Assembly (NCBI GenBank): GCA_040779335.1
Contig: JBFONV010000005.1
Coordinates: 310,001-374,000, forward strand
Source of the DNA: JBFONV01 sp040779335
Lineage (GTDB): Bacteria > Pseudomonadota > Gammaproteobacteria > Enterobacterales > Alteromonadaceae
Direction of reading: 5' to 3'
Length of the DNA stretch: 64,000 nt
Part shown: piece by piece, positions 1 through 7,711 of the stretch
Layout: each line of letters begins with the position of its first letter
How positions within the stretch are numbered: the first letter of the stretch is position 1
Position numbers and translations under genes: made by a program
The notes under the pieces: generated by a model
Seen by the model: the letters and a program-made list of their open reading frames with translations, nothing else
Told to the model about the DNA's origin: nothing
The model's database searches: none

Positions 1-1565
1 GTGACCTCATAAAAAAATGAGTAATGAACATCCCCTGACAAAATAATAAAGTTCGGCGGGGTTTTATAATGTCTAAAAATGTTTAGCATCACATTTGCCG
101 TGCCTGCGTGAGCCATCCAGTTTTCTGCATCAACCACTAATGGCATACCAAAAAAGGTAAAAATTCGTTGAATAGTTTCAATCATTTTTACACCATATAT
201 CGGCGCAGCAGAAACCAAAATAACTTCAGATTGCCCGATTAACTCTTGCTGTAATTCAGACAATGCCTCCCAATCCATTAAACCAGACGGTTTATCTGCG
301 TTGCTTTCAGAGCGCCAACGTTGAGTGCGAGTATCCAGTACAATTATTTTTGGCGTTGTCGATAGACTGTAATGCCATTGATCCCAAGCGAGCAATTCGT
401 CAATTAATTCATCTTGCTGAAGATAACTATGCTCAGCAAAGTATTTTTTTGCATCGCGATTAAAAGTTAAAAACTTTTCTGGTGCATTTCCCCAGCCTTG
501 GCAGAGCCAATAACCAATTAACGCATTACCAATAATTCGCTTAGAAAATGGATGACCATATGCCGCTTCTTCCCAACCACGTGTAAGATTCCAATCATCA
601 GTAATATCATGATCATCAAAAATCATATAGGTAGGTATATGAGCTAATGCCCTATTGACCGATGAAAGACTCGCAACAAACCCTTCTATGATTTCGAGTT
701 CATGTTCATATGTCGGCAAAAATTTATTAGCAATAAGCGCTGACTTTAAGTCAACTAAGCGCCACATAGAGGGAGACCAAATCAATAAATACATCGCGAA
801 CACTTCCGCTAATGTCACTAAATGATTTTTTGCATTCGCCGATGTAAAAATAGGCTTTTTACTTGCGGCGAAAAATTTTTCATGCACTACCCGATTCGCT
901 TTACTGTGCGGCAACAATTGATCACGCTGGTAATAACACATCGGACTGGTAAATAAATCCTGACTAGAGTTAACTAATGCACCCTGCCAAGTTTCATCAT
1001 ACAAGCCTAAAAGCTCAATAACTTGGTGAATGGCGACTAACATCGGCCCGGCAACGTCATCAGCATAGACTTGGTCACCAGACATCATCAACAACGCGGG
1101 TCTATCTGCCGCTTGCTGCGTTGAACCAGCAAGCAAGGTATCGACTTGCGCCAATCCATCGCCACTATCAAAATGAGGTTTACGACAAGAACCATGCAAC
1201 ATTTGTTTAATGTCAGATTTGATAACTAAACTTGGTAATGAATGGGTCGGGTAAAGCAAGTCTGGCAACAATTTTACTAACGAGTATGTACGTTCGCCAT
1301 CTTCAAAGAAAAAGTTATAAGCAAACACCGTATCAAGATCAAGAGGTTGTTCAAATGAGATCGAGATCAAATTGATTACAGCATGAGTACCTATATCAAT
1401 TTGCTGCAGTTGCTGATCATCTAGCGGCATTTCAACCAACTTAGTGGTTTCATCCTGTGAAAATAGCTCAAACGTTATGGAATAAGCTTTATTGGTGACC
1501 AACCAAAACGTGAGTTCATGCTGACTAACATGACGAATAATAGGACCCGCAATAATAACAGGCAA
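1..1565 (-). CDS. PhoD-like metallophosphatase, partial (C-terminus beyond left edge)
   Basis: An open frame runs through the left edge; about 521 residues are visible. It looks like a PhoD-type phosphodiesterase/alkaline phosphatase, which hydrolyses phosphoesters with a bound metal centre. Visible motifs counted from the TTG at 1565: GSCRKP near residue 125, SGDQVYADD near 162, FDDHDITDDW near 316 and LSGDVHYS near 508; these Asp/His/Asn residues are the usual metal ligands. There is no Tat signal, unlike classical secreted PhoD. No in-frame ATG or GTG exists between the upstream stop (1617-1619) and the first domain. A TTG at 1565 begins a natural MPVIIAGP N-terminus but has no ribosome site; an ATC at 1583 sits 5 nt after a GGAG (1589-1592). 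The start is therefore uncertain; the family is fairly sure. Confidence 0.75.
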   Translation of the reverse strand, partial: MPVIIAGPIIRHVSQHELTFWLVTNKAYSITFELFSQDETTKLVEMPLDDQQLQQIDIGTHAVINLISISFEQPLDLDTVFAYNFFFEDGERTYSLVKLLPDLLYPTHSLPSLVIKSDIKQMLHGSCRKPHFDSGDGLAQVDTLLAGSTQQAADRPALLMMSGDQVYADDVAGPMLVAIHQVIELLGLYDETWQGALVNSSQDLFTSPMCYYQRDQLLPHSKANRVVHEKFFAASKKPIFTSANAKNHLVTLAEVFAMYLLIWSPSMWRLVDLKSALIANKFLPTYEHELEIIEGFVASLSSVNRALAHIPTYMIFDDHDITDDWNLTRGWEEAAYGHPFSKRIIGNALIGYWLCQGWGNAPEKFLTFNRDAKKYFAEHSYLQQDELIDELLAWDQWHYSLSTTPKIIVLDTRTQRWRSESNADKPSGLMDWEALSELQQELIGQSEVILVSAAPIYGVKMIETIQRIFTFFGMPLVVDAENWMAHAGTANVMLNIFRHYKTPPNFIILSGDVHYSFFYEV

Positions 1566-1766
1566 CTGAGTATTAACAGAGATAATAGCTCCAAAAATTA
1601 ACTGATACCAATTACACTAACAAATAAAATTTTTGTGTATCTAAGGTAATTTATACTGATTAACATAAGTGTATATCAAGTGAAATTCTAAAGACAACTG
1701 CAGAAGTAGGCATATCAGTAAGTAAATATTAACTGCACTCAAGTAGGTTAACTTTATTTATGGCAA

Positions 1767-1795
1767 TAAAAAACCCGGTAATAACCGGGTTTTTA
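1767..1795 (-). terminator. Rho-independent terminator of rpmB-rpmG
   Basis: An 8-bp stem, AACCCGGT (1772-1779) and ACCGGGTT (1784-1791), encloses a 4-nt loop. Read on the minus strand it is followed by a run of T, about 20 nt past the rpmG stop. Confidence 0.85.
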
Positions 1796-1809
1796 ACAGT
1801 AGAAGCAAA

Positions 1810-1965
1810 TTATTTAATTTTTGCTTCTTTATACATTACGTGTTGACGGATTCTAGGATCAAACTTTTTGATCTCCATCTTTTCAGGCATTGTCTTTTTA
1901 TTCTTGTCAGTAGTATAAAAATGACCAGTACCTGCACTAGAAACTAAACGAATTTTATCACGCAT
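1810..1965 (-). CDS. rpmG: 50S ribosomal protein L33
   Basis: This 51-residue basic protein begins MRDKIRLVSSAGTGHFYTT and carries the L33 features KNKKTMPEKMEIKKFDP. It is a large-subunit ribosomal protein near the E site. The ATG at 1963-1965 has an AAGGA ribosome site about 7 nt upstream. It lies 9 bp after rpmB in the order found throughout gammaproteobacteria (rpmB-rpmG) and shares the terminator at 1767-1795. The form lacks a CxxC pair, so it is the zinc-independent type. Confident. Confidence 0.97.
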   Translation of the reverse strand: MRDKIRLVSSAGTGHFYTTDKNKKTMPEKMEIKKFDPRIRQHVMYKEAKIK

Positions 1966-1974
1966 GATGATTCC

Positions 1975-2211
1975 TTAAACTTTTTCGCCACGGGCACGAA
2001 TGTCAGTTAATACTGCATCGATACCTTTTTTATCGATAATACGCATTCCTTTCGGAGTTAAGCGTAATTTAACGAAACGGTTTTCACTCTCAACCCAAAA
2101 ACGGTGAGATTGAAGGTTCGGTAAGAAACGACGACGAGTCGCGTTTCTAGCGTGAGAACGGTTGTTCCCTACAACTGGTTTTTTGCCTGTTACTTGGCAA
2201 ACTTTAGACAT
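1975..2211 (-). CDS. rpmB: 50S ribosomal protein L28
   Basis: A 78-residue ribosomal protein beginning MSKVCQVTGKKPVVGNNRSH, the typical L28 start, with the C-terminal GIDAVLTDIRARGEKV. A GTG three codons upstream (2220) could extend it, but a GGAG lies 8 nt before the ATG at 2211, which decides the start. It is the first gene of rpmB-rpmG and lies downstream of radC, as in most gammaproteobacteria; here a parA pair and a PilZ gene separate radC from rpmB. The residue expected at the first zinc cysteine is followed by VTGKKP rather than a CxxC, pointing to the zinc-free form. Confidence 0.97.
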   Translation of the reverse strand: MSKVCQVTGKKPVVGNNRSHARNATRRRFLPNLQSHRFWVESENRFVKLRLTPKGMRIIDKKGIDAVLTDIRARGEKV

Positions 2212-2380
2212 GTGAGTCACTCCAAAATTAATTTCAGCTCGAGCTATATTTCCCCAAGACCGTCGCCTCAGGATCCTGAAAAAGGTGGCATATTATAGAG
2301 AAACTTAATTATGAATACTAGCTTTAATGAAAAAATCAATTAAGTTATTTATTTATAAAGATTTTTGTAGGTTTCAAAGC

Positions 2381-2420
2381 AAAAAAAGTTCACATAAAGG
2401 GATTATTTACGTGAACTTTT
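2381..2420 (-). terminator. Terminator after the parA/RHH pair
   Basis: Arms AAAAGTTCAC (2384-2393) and GTGAACTTTT (2411-2420) form a 10-bp stem with a 17-nt loop. On the minus strand the stem runs into seven T, about 60 nt past the end of the ribbon-helix-helix gene. The rest of 2212-2469 holds only the rpmB leader and promoter region. Confidence 0.7.
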
Positions 2421-2469
2421 GGCTGTAATAATGCGCTAATTGCGGCAATATTCAGCAAATTAGTCTTAT

Positions 2470-2853
2470 TTAGCCAACATCAGACTCAAGCAGTTTTTTC
2501 AATTTATCGTGCTGTTCTTTGTTACAGAGCTCATCAATCAGAATGCGAATAATGCGTGATTTAGCCAACTTGCTATCTTCAGCTAAATCAGTCAGCTGCT
2601 CAATAGCTTCTTCGCTTAATGTAAAAGTCGCATGACGAAAAGGTTTAGTCGATTCTGACTTTTTTTGTTTTTCGGCATACTGATGAGCGGCCGCAACCGC
2701 TTCTTTTAAGCCATAACTGCCTTTACTGTGGTGACTAACAATTTCTGGTGTACCTTTGGCATAATTCTCTGCATCAGAAATAAATTCATCAACAGTAAAT
2801 GTCCTTTTCTTTCTCTTGCCGTCCTTGTTTTTCTTTAAATCAGTTAAACTCAT
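2470..2853 (-). CDS. Small DNA-binding partner of ParA (ribbon-helix-helix-like)
   Basis: A 127-residue hydrophilic protein. The N-terminal third is rich in Lys and Arg (KKNKDGKRKKRTFTVDEF) and resembles the flexible tail of small ParB-like centromere binders. The C-terminal segment, about residues 75-115 (ATFTLSEEAIEQLTDLAEDS onward), has a beta strand followed by two helices, as in CopG/ribbon-helix-helix domains. The ParA gene stops 14 bp inside this gene (2840-2853), so the two are translationally coupled. By analogy with type Ib partition systems it should bind DNA and stimulate the ParA ATPase; this is inferred from context. Confidence 0.6.
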   Translation of the reverse strand: MSLTDLKKNKDGKRKKRTFTVDEFISDAENYAKGTPEIVSHHSKGSYGLKEAVAAAHQYAEKQKKSESTKPFRHATFTLSEEAIEQLTDLAEDSKLAKSRIIRILIDELCNKEQHDKLKKLLESDVG

Positions 2854-3508
2854 GTGAGTTATCCGGTTTCATTGCTAATAATTCTTCTGCGATGGCGATC
2901 ATTTCAGCGGCCGCTTTACCATTAGGATCAATCTCTAATACGGAAGAACCTTTTTCTTCACTATCGTCATAGACATTTCGACTAAAAGTAACCGCATCGA
3001 GTACGTTGATACCAAACGATGTACAAACTTCTTTCGCTTCTAATATGCGATTCGCCTGATTGGGTAAAGAAGGACATTGCGTAATAACAAATGACGCAAG
3101 CATTTTCGGATTAACCATTTTACAGGTACTAAGCATATCTTCCATGTGCGGCACGGTTTTCAGGTCTCTGCGTTTAGGGCGCAATGGGATAATAACGTGG
3201 TCGGCAACCGACATCGCGGCACGCAGAGCCAGGTTATCTTGACCTCCACAATCGACAATCACATAATCATAGTGCTGATTAAGACTCAATAAATCGTTGC
3301 GTATTTTTCCGTAGAGTTGGATACAATTAATTGCCGGTAGCAAAGGATCGGTATTACGAGCTTGTATCCAGTCTGAAGTGGTGCGCTGCGGATCGCAATC
3401 AACCATCAATACAATAGATTTCTTATCTCTGGCAAAATAAACTGCAAGGTTTTGTGCAAGACAACTCTTGCCACTACCACCTTTTTCACCACCCACTAAT
3501 ATCATCAT
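2840..3508 (-). CDS. ParA family ATPase
   Basis: A 222-residue P-loop ATPase of the ParA/MinD group. The deviant Walker A GGEKGGSGKS is near residue 6, the Walker A' VDCDPQRTTSDW near 37, and the Walker B-like VIVDCGGQDN near 83. It is short and lacks an N-terminal helix-turn-helix, like plasmid type Ib ParA (ParF) or orphan ParAs that position protein cargo. A GGAA ribosome site lies 8 nt before the first ATG (3508). It overlaps a small DNA-binding partner downstream. No ParB/Spo0J gene or parS-like cluster was seen nearby, so the cargo is unknown. Confidence 0.85.
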   Translation of the reverse strand: MMILVGGEKGGSGKSCLAQNLAVYFARDKKSIVLMVDCDPQRTTSDWIQARNTDPLLPAINCIQLYGKIRNDLLSLNQHYDYVIVDCGGQDNLALRAAMSVADHVIIPLRPKRRDLKTVPHMEDMLSTCKMVNPKMLASFVITQCPSLPNQANRILEAKEVCTSFGINVLDAVTFSRNVYDDSEEKGSSVLEIDPNGKAAAEMIAIAEELLAMKPDNSHEFN

Positions 3509-3578
3509 TTCACAAATTCCTTCTACTACTTATGTGTTACAACGTTGTAAATTATAGTTCAAATTGACAAAAATGCGT

Positions 3579-3890
3579 CTATGCGCCGCTATCAAGCCTA
3601 AGTGCCACTTCAAACCATCCATTTTCCTGTTCAATGCTGCGAATTACTTTACCTTCTATATATTGGCAGTTAGGGCTGGCCGCATTAAACTTAACCTTTA
3701 CTATGGTATTAACAGGGATATTTTGATCACTATCCAACTTCACCCCTTTGCGTGAAAAATCCAAACAGGCTATTTTCTTTTGCTTGTGATGGCCGTGCCC
3801 ATCTTGCCACGAAATATCAACCAGCTCTTTTTCCATATCAATTCGAAATGCTTCGCGACGCTCACTGCCTTCATCACTAATATTGCTCAT
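3579..3890 (-). CDS. PilZ domain protein
   Basis: A single-domain protein of 103 residues. The cyclic-di-GMP motifs are present: REAFR (RxxxR) near residue 12 and DFSRKG (DxSxxG) near 44, followed by the beta-barrel strands of PilZ. It probably works as a stand-alone c-di-GMP receptor. AAGGA lies 7 nt before the ATG. It sits between radC and parA with about 70-90 bp on either side, so it may be its own unit. Two diguanylate cyclase genes occur in this window, but no specific link can be shown. Confidence 0.85.
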   Translation of the reverse strand: MSNISDEGSERREAFRIDMEKELVDISWQDGHGHHKQKKIACLDFSRKGVKLDSDQNIPVNTIVKVKFNAASPNCQYIEGKVIRSIEQENGWFEVALRLDSGA

Positions 3891-3976
3891 AAGATATTCC
3901 TTACAACTTACCTATGTTATTTCCAATGCATATTAAATACTAAAACTAACTGTCATTGTACATTGTTGCAAGATTT

Positions 3977-4651
3977 TTACGTTATTTCATTGTGTTCTGC
4001 GAATGAATAACACTGATTACCAGCAACAATGACATGATCGAGCACCCTTACCTCTATTAAATTTAGCGCTTGTTGTAATCTTTGCGTAATTTGTTTGTCT
4101 GCTGTGCTGGCTTCGGCAACGCCGGAAGGATGATTATGGGCTAAAATAACCGCTGCCGCCTGATATTTAATCGCGCGTTCAACGACCACTCTTGGATATA
4201 CTGCAGCCGCATTTAACGTGCCCCAGAATAGTCGTTCAAATTTCAACACTTGATGTTGATTATCCAAAAATAATATCGCGAACACTTCTCTAGTCTCCAA
4301 ACGTAATTCTGTTATCAGGTATTCACGAGTGCTGGATGAAGACGTTAACACGCTACCTTGCTTGACTTGTTCAGCCAAATAACGTTTTGACATTTCCAAA
4401 CAGGCCTGTAACTGCACATATTTGGCGGTACCTAGGCCTTTTTTCTGAGAAAATTCATCATGATTTGCGCGATAAATCCCAGCAATACTGCCAAAACTAT
4501 TTAACAGGTCACGCGCTAAGTCGACCACGTGACAGCCTTTTACGCCTGTACGCAAAAATATCGCTAATAATTCGGCATCACTTAGACTTTCGGCGCCATA
4601 GTGAAGCAACTTTTCTCTTGGTCTTTCTTGAATTGGCCAATCCCTTAGCAT
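3977..4651 (-). CDS. radC: RadC family JAB/MPN-domain protein
   Basis: A 224-residue RadC-type protein. The N-terminus MLRDWPIQERPREKLL matches the family, a helix-hairpin-helix-like part follows, and the C-terminal JAMM metal-binding motif is HNHPSG plus a downstream Ser and Asp (STAD). RadC was named for DNA repair, but its biochemical role is not established. Three ATGs lie close together (4660, 4657, 4651); the third is 9 nt after AAAAAGG and gives the family's usual length, so it is chosen. The gene is on the opposite strand to coaBC, as usual, but a four-gene flavin operon separates them here. Confidence 0.92.
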   Translation of the reverse strand: MLRDWPIQERPREKLLHYGAESLSDAELLAIFLRTGVKGCHVVDLARDLLNSFGSIAGIYRANHDEFSQKKGLGTAKYVQLQACLEMSKRYLAEQVKQGSVLTSSSSTREYLITELRLETREVFAILFLDNQHQVLKFERLFWGTLNAAAVYPRVVVERAIKYQAAAVILAHNHPSGVAEASTADKQITQRLQQALNLIEVRVLDHVIVAGNQCYSFAEHNEIT

Positions 4652-4789
4652 AAGCATCATCCTTTTTAAGCTTGCTTACAAAACAATATATTTCCACTGT
4701 CAATAAAGCGTAGCAGCTTTTTGCCGAGGAGGGAGTTTAGTTAATTGTTGGCATATAGCTATCAAACGATAAGGTTTGCACAACGGTCA

Positions 4790-5227
4790 TTAAGACAGGA
4801 CTGAAGCTTTAGTTGCTTTATTGGACACTCTTGCTGCTAAACGTTGTGCCGCATGCAAAGGAAGTATCAACATCAGGGCTACACCTAACCACCAATGTAT
4901 TTGTCCGATATTGAGCCATTCATTCAGCGCCATTGGCGGATAATATAACCAGTAACTGCTGACAATCAATCCTCCCCATATCAGCAAATGCAGTGCTCCA
5001 TCAGGATATTGGCGCCATTTGTTGATTTGTTTGCGAATATGCTCAGCCCATATTTGACCAATACTGATTAAACTAGCGAAAGCAAACAAACCATGCCACT
5101 GACGAAAAACGCCATTCAGCGGATGTGGAAAATCGTCAATACTGGCGGGTAGACACCAATATAAACCAACACCCGAGATAACCAAGCCCGAAAAAACGCA
5201 CCATAATAGCATTCGACCACGTTTCAT
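4790..5227 (-). CDS. Four-helix integral membrane protein, possibly cytochrome b-like
   Basis: A 145-residue protein with about four membrane segments (residues 6-26, 44-62, 79-97 and 108-127). Histidines at positions 45, 63, 80, 111 and 125 sit in or at the ends of these helices, a layout that could hold b-type haem as in cytochrome b561-like or DUF4405-like proteins. It is the last gene of the operon with apbE and the FMN-binding protein, 33 bp after apbE. A role as membrane electron carrier to the flavoprotein is an inference; no specific family was firmly recognised. Confidence 0.5.
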   Translation of the reverse strand: MKRGRMLLWCVFSGLVISGVGLYWCLPASIDDFPHPLNGVFRQWHGLFAFASLISIGQIWAEHIRKQINKWRQYPDGALHLLIWGGLIVSSYWLYYPPMALNEWLNIGQIHWWLGVALMLILPLHAAQRLAARVSNKATKASVLS

Positions 5228-5260
5228 TTATTTTACCTTGATAAAAATGCGACAAACTTG

Positions 5261-6061
5261 CTAAGCATCACTATGCACTAAACGTCCGCCTAGAGACGCT
5301 ACCAACGCACTATTTCCATTACTGGCAGCTGCCACTTTAGTTAAGGCATCTGCCCGCCAAGCACTGCTCGCTATCACGCTCCAACGACCTGAGGGCAAAG
5401 TATTCCCCTCACCGCTTAGCAATAATCCCGGAAACTGCTCGCTGCTGTCGCTATTTGAGGTAGCAATGGCCGCATTACACAGCAAGCCACTTGGCTCATT
5501 TTTCCCAGCTAATTGCACCGGAATTCGGCACTGGCCAAACACTCGTAAATCACCGCCGGCGTTAATATAGCCAGCCTTAATACCCGATCGTTTAAGGGCA
5601 ACAATTGCGAGATCAACGGCATAGCCTTTAGCGATGCCATCAAGGCAAATTAGCGCATCATCATTTAACCTCACCTTCCCAGCACTAAAACTCAGTACAT
5701 TGGCATCAGCGCACTTTTGCCGTTCACCAAAGCCATGATCAGGTAATATTTTTCGCGCCACCAGTTCTTGCCCTAGCGCATAATTAAATAAACCACCACT
5801 TAGCTCAGTTAACGCTTTCGCCAATTGCAGCACCCGTAAACTAAGATGAGAAATATTTAGCCATTGTTTGGGATAAAGATTTATACGGCTCAGTTCGGAA
5901 TCCGCTCGGTGAAAGCTTAAAGCGGTTTGCACGTCAGTTATCGCCCTAAAACCACTATTGAAGGCGTGGTGCAACGCCGTTGATGATGATAAATTTTCAT
6001 CATCAACGGCCAATTCAACAAAAGTCCCCAATAAAGGGCGCATCCTTCTTAGTAAGGTCAA
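5261..6061 (-). CDS. apbE: FAD:protein FMN transferase (ApbE family)
   Basis: ApbE takes FMN from FAD and attaches it through a phosphoester to a Thr/Ser in partner proteins, using Mg2+. Family features: RRMRPLLGTFVEL at the N-terminus, LDGIAKGYAVDLA, GYINAGGDLRVFG and a C-terminal ADALTKVAA region. The chosen TTG at 6061 overlaps the stop of the FMN-binding gene (TTGA) and keeps the RRxRPLLGT start; an ATG at 6043 is possible but its AAGAAGG has no spacing, and a GTG at 6124 adds an unlikely extension. No lipoprotein or signal sequence is apparent, although the probable substrate encoded just upstream does have one. Confidence 0.88.
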   Translation of the reverse strand: MTLLRRMRPLLGTFVELAVDDENLSSSTALHHAFNSGFRAITDVQTALSFHRADSELSRINLYPKQWLNISHLSLRVLQLAKALTELSGGLFNYALGQELVARKILPDHGFGERQKCADANVLSFSAGKVRLNDDALICLDGIAKGYAVDLAIVALKRSGIKAGYINAGGDLRVFGQCRIPVQLAGKNEPSGLLCNAAIATSNSDSSEQFPGLLLSGEGNTLPSGRWSVIASSAWRADALTKVAAASNGNSALVASLGGRLVHSDA

Positions 6062-6591
6062 GAGGCAAGCACCAAATGATGCAATACCAGCAGTCGTTTC
6101 ACACCATCGGTGACATTGCGACACGATAATGTTGCGCCACTGATATTGGGGATATCGCGGTTTAGTTTGAAGGTATCATTACGTGTTTTACCGACAAAAT
6201 TCTCACGCCATTTCGGCAAACGAACCTGTCCCCCGTGGGTTTCACGATAGCTTAAAATTTCAATACCCAGTACCTGACCATTAAGATCAATCGCCAAGGC
6301 ATAAGAAATAAATTCATGCTTACCGATAACATCGTCAATAAATAACCAGCCTTGCATAACGCCATCTTTTTCCATGCGCCATACTTCTTGTTTGTCACTG
6401 CGTTGACGCACACCGCTGGCTGATTTTATCGCGTCTTTTTGCTGTTCGCTAAGTGTAATCGTGGCATTAATCGCGCTCGCGCCAGCAAATAATAGCTGCT
6501 GAGCCTGTTCGACATTTAAATAATCCACGGCATAGACGGTTGTGCATGCCATAGTTACTGGTATCGCCAGAAAATTCGGAATATTACGCAT
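6058..6591 (-). CDS. Exported FMN-binding domain protein, ApbE substrate
   Basis: A 177-residue protein with a signal peptide (hydrophobic core about residues 7-21) and an FMN_bind domain. SGAT at 151-154 is the covalent flavinylation motif known from NqrC/RnfG, with Thr154 as predicted FMN site; GQVRLPKWRENFVG precedes it. The gene overlaps apbE by 4 bp, which supports enzyme and substrate being made together. It lies 8 bp downstream of the barrel-protein gene. It probably acts in the periplasm as a one-electron flavin carrier, working with the four-helix protein at the end of the operon. The electron acceptor is unknown. Confidence 0.85.
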   Translation of the reverse strand: MRNIPNFLAIPVTMACTTVYAVDYLNVEQAQQLLFAGASAINATITLSEQQKDAIKSASGVRQRSDKQEVWRMEKDGVMQGWLFIDDVIGKHEFISYALAIDLNGQVLGIEILSYRETHGGQVRLPKWRENFVGKTRNDTFKLNRDIPNISGATLSCRNVTDGVKRLLVLHHLVLAS

Positions 6592-6599
6592 AGCTTTAC

Positions 6600-7481
6600 C
6601 TAGAAGTTATAACCTAGTTTTAAGCGCCATTCATTTTCGGTTTTTTCAATAAGGTGCAAGCTTCGGTCATTTTGCTCAGCAAATTTTTCACCACCACCAT
6701 TTAGTTGTCTGGCATACGTTAAGGTTGCCCACCACTGTTGATTACCGTAATGCAAACTCGGGCCAGCAAACACTGACCAACGCTCTAGGTTTACTTCGGT
6801 TTCATGCTCTTCTTCGTAAAAAACTTCACCACCAACAAACCAGTTTGGCGCGAAGCGATAACTTAAACCAGTGCCTAGCATCAGTTCAATTTCCATCTCT
6901 GCTTCAGTTGGCCATTCGAAATCTTCGGGTAGATTAGCGATTTCATCTCGAGTCGCACTAGTCGCTTCAATACCGGCGTTTGCTGTCCAAATCATTTGAC
7001 CTTCAAAAAAGTACTTTTGTAGCAACAACTTTATATCTAGACTCAAAGTATCCTTGTCTTGGCCAGAATGATTATCGATCCAGGAGTAGTCTAATGAGGT
7101 GTATAAAGACAGACCAATATCATCTAGCGCTGGGCTAAGAAAATTATACTTTAAGCCCAATTCTAGACCAGATAATTTCAAGCCAAATTCTCGATCGCCA
7201 GGCATATAACCATCAATTTGTAATCCTTGGGTATCTAATGCCATTCCTTTAATTGCCGCAAAGACATCAAACGCATTGGTGACGCCGTATTCAATTTCGG
7301 TTTTACTATCTAATGCCCAATAATCGCCGGCACTTTTACCTTCACGTTGAGTGAAAATCTGATAAAGCTCTCCCGATCCTTCAGGTAATGTTTCAGCGCC
7401 TTGCACGTAACCTAGTAAATTTTCACCTGCATGTGCCGTAAATGCACTAGCAGTCAATAATGGTAATAACAATTTTTTCAT
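6600..7481 (-). CDS. Outer-membrane beta-barrel protein of unknown function
   Basis: A 293-residue protein. The start MKKLLLPLLTASAFTAHA is a clear signal peptide, and AGGG 6 nt before the ATG at 7481 supports it over an in-frame codon at 7502. The mature part is made of alternating amphipathic strands rich in Tyr/Trp/Gly and ends in LKLGYNF with a terminal Phe, the usual outer-membrane signature. It is the first gene after a Fur-like box and precedes the FMN-binding/apbE genes. It resembles uncharacterised porin-like families (DUF6662-like). Involvement in iron or metal handling is inferred from the promoter and neighbours only. Confidence 0.65.
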   Translation of the reverse strand: MKKLLLPLLTASAFTAHAGENLLGYVQGAETLPEGSGELYQIFTQREGKSAGDYWALDSKTEIEYGVTNAFDVFAAIKGMALDTQGLQIDGYMPGDREFGLKLSGLELGLKYNFLSPALDDIGLSLYTSLDYSWIDNHSGQDKDTLSLDIKLLLQKYFFEGQMIWTANAGIEATSATRDEIANLPEDFEWPTEAEMEIELMLGTGLSYRFAPNWFVGGEVFYEEEHETEVNLERWSVFAGPSLHYGNQQWWATLTYARQLNGGGEKFAEQNDRSLHLIEKTENEWRLKLGYNF

Positions 7482-7513
7482 TTTAACCCTTAGTAAAACC
7501 AAACAAATCTAAA

Positions 7514-7533
7514 TGAGAATGATTCGCAATTGT
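7514..7533 (-). promoter_or_regulatory. Fur-like box before the barrel/FMN/apbE operon
   Basis: The sequence TGAGAATGATTCGCA starting at 7514 matches the Fur 7-1-7 pattern TGATAATnATTATCA at most positions, followed by another AATTGTATTT half. It lies 33 bp upstream of the ATG at 7481, where a repressor would cover the promoter. It could also affect the divergent coaBC promoter 180 bp away. Confidence 0.6.
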
Positions 7534-7711
7534 ATTTACATTGATATAAATGTCAAATTAAAAAGAGAAATAAAATGAAAAAAGTATTCATAGAAAATAT
7601 TTGCAGAAAAATGGAGGTCGTCCATTGTTTTTACTAAAATATATCGACAGTGAAATCATGTGGCCAAATATGGTATCTTAGCGATAACAAAACTTTTTCT
7701 CCGTTAATAAT

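Noticed and set aside
2236..2279. Short palindromes AGCTCGAGCT and TCAGGATCCTGA before rpmB
   Set aside because: 10-12 bp palindromes are expected by chance and show no clear partner regulator.
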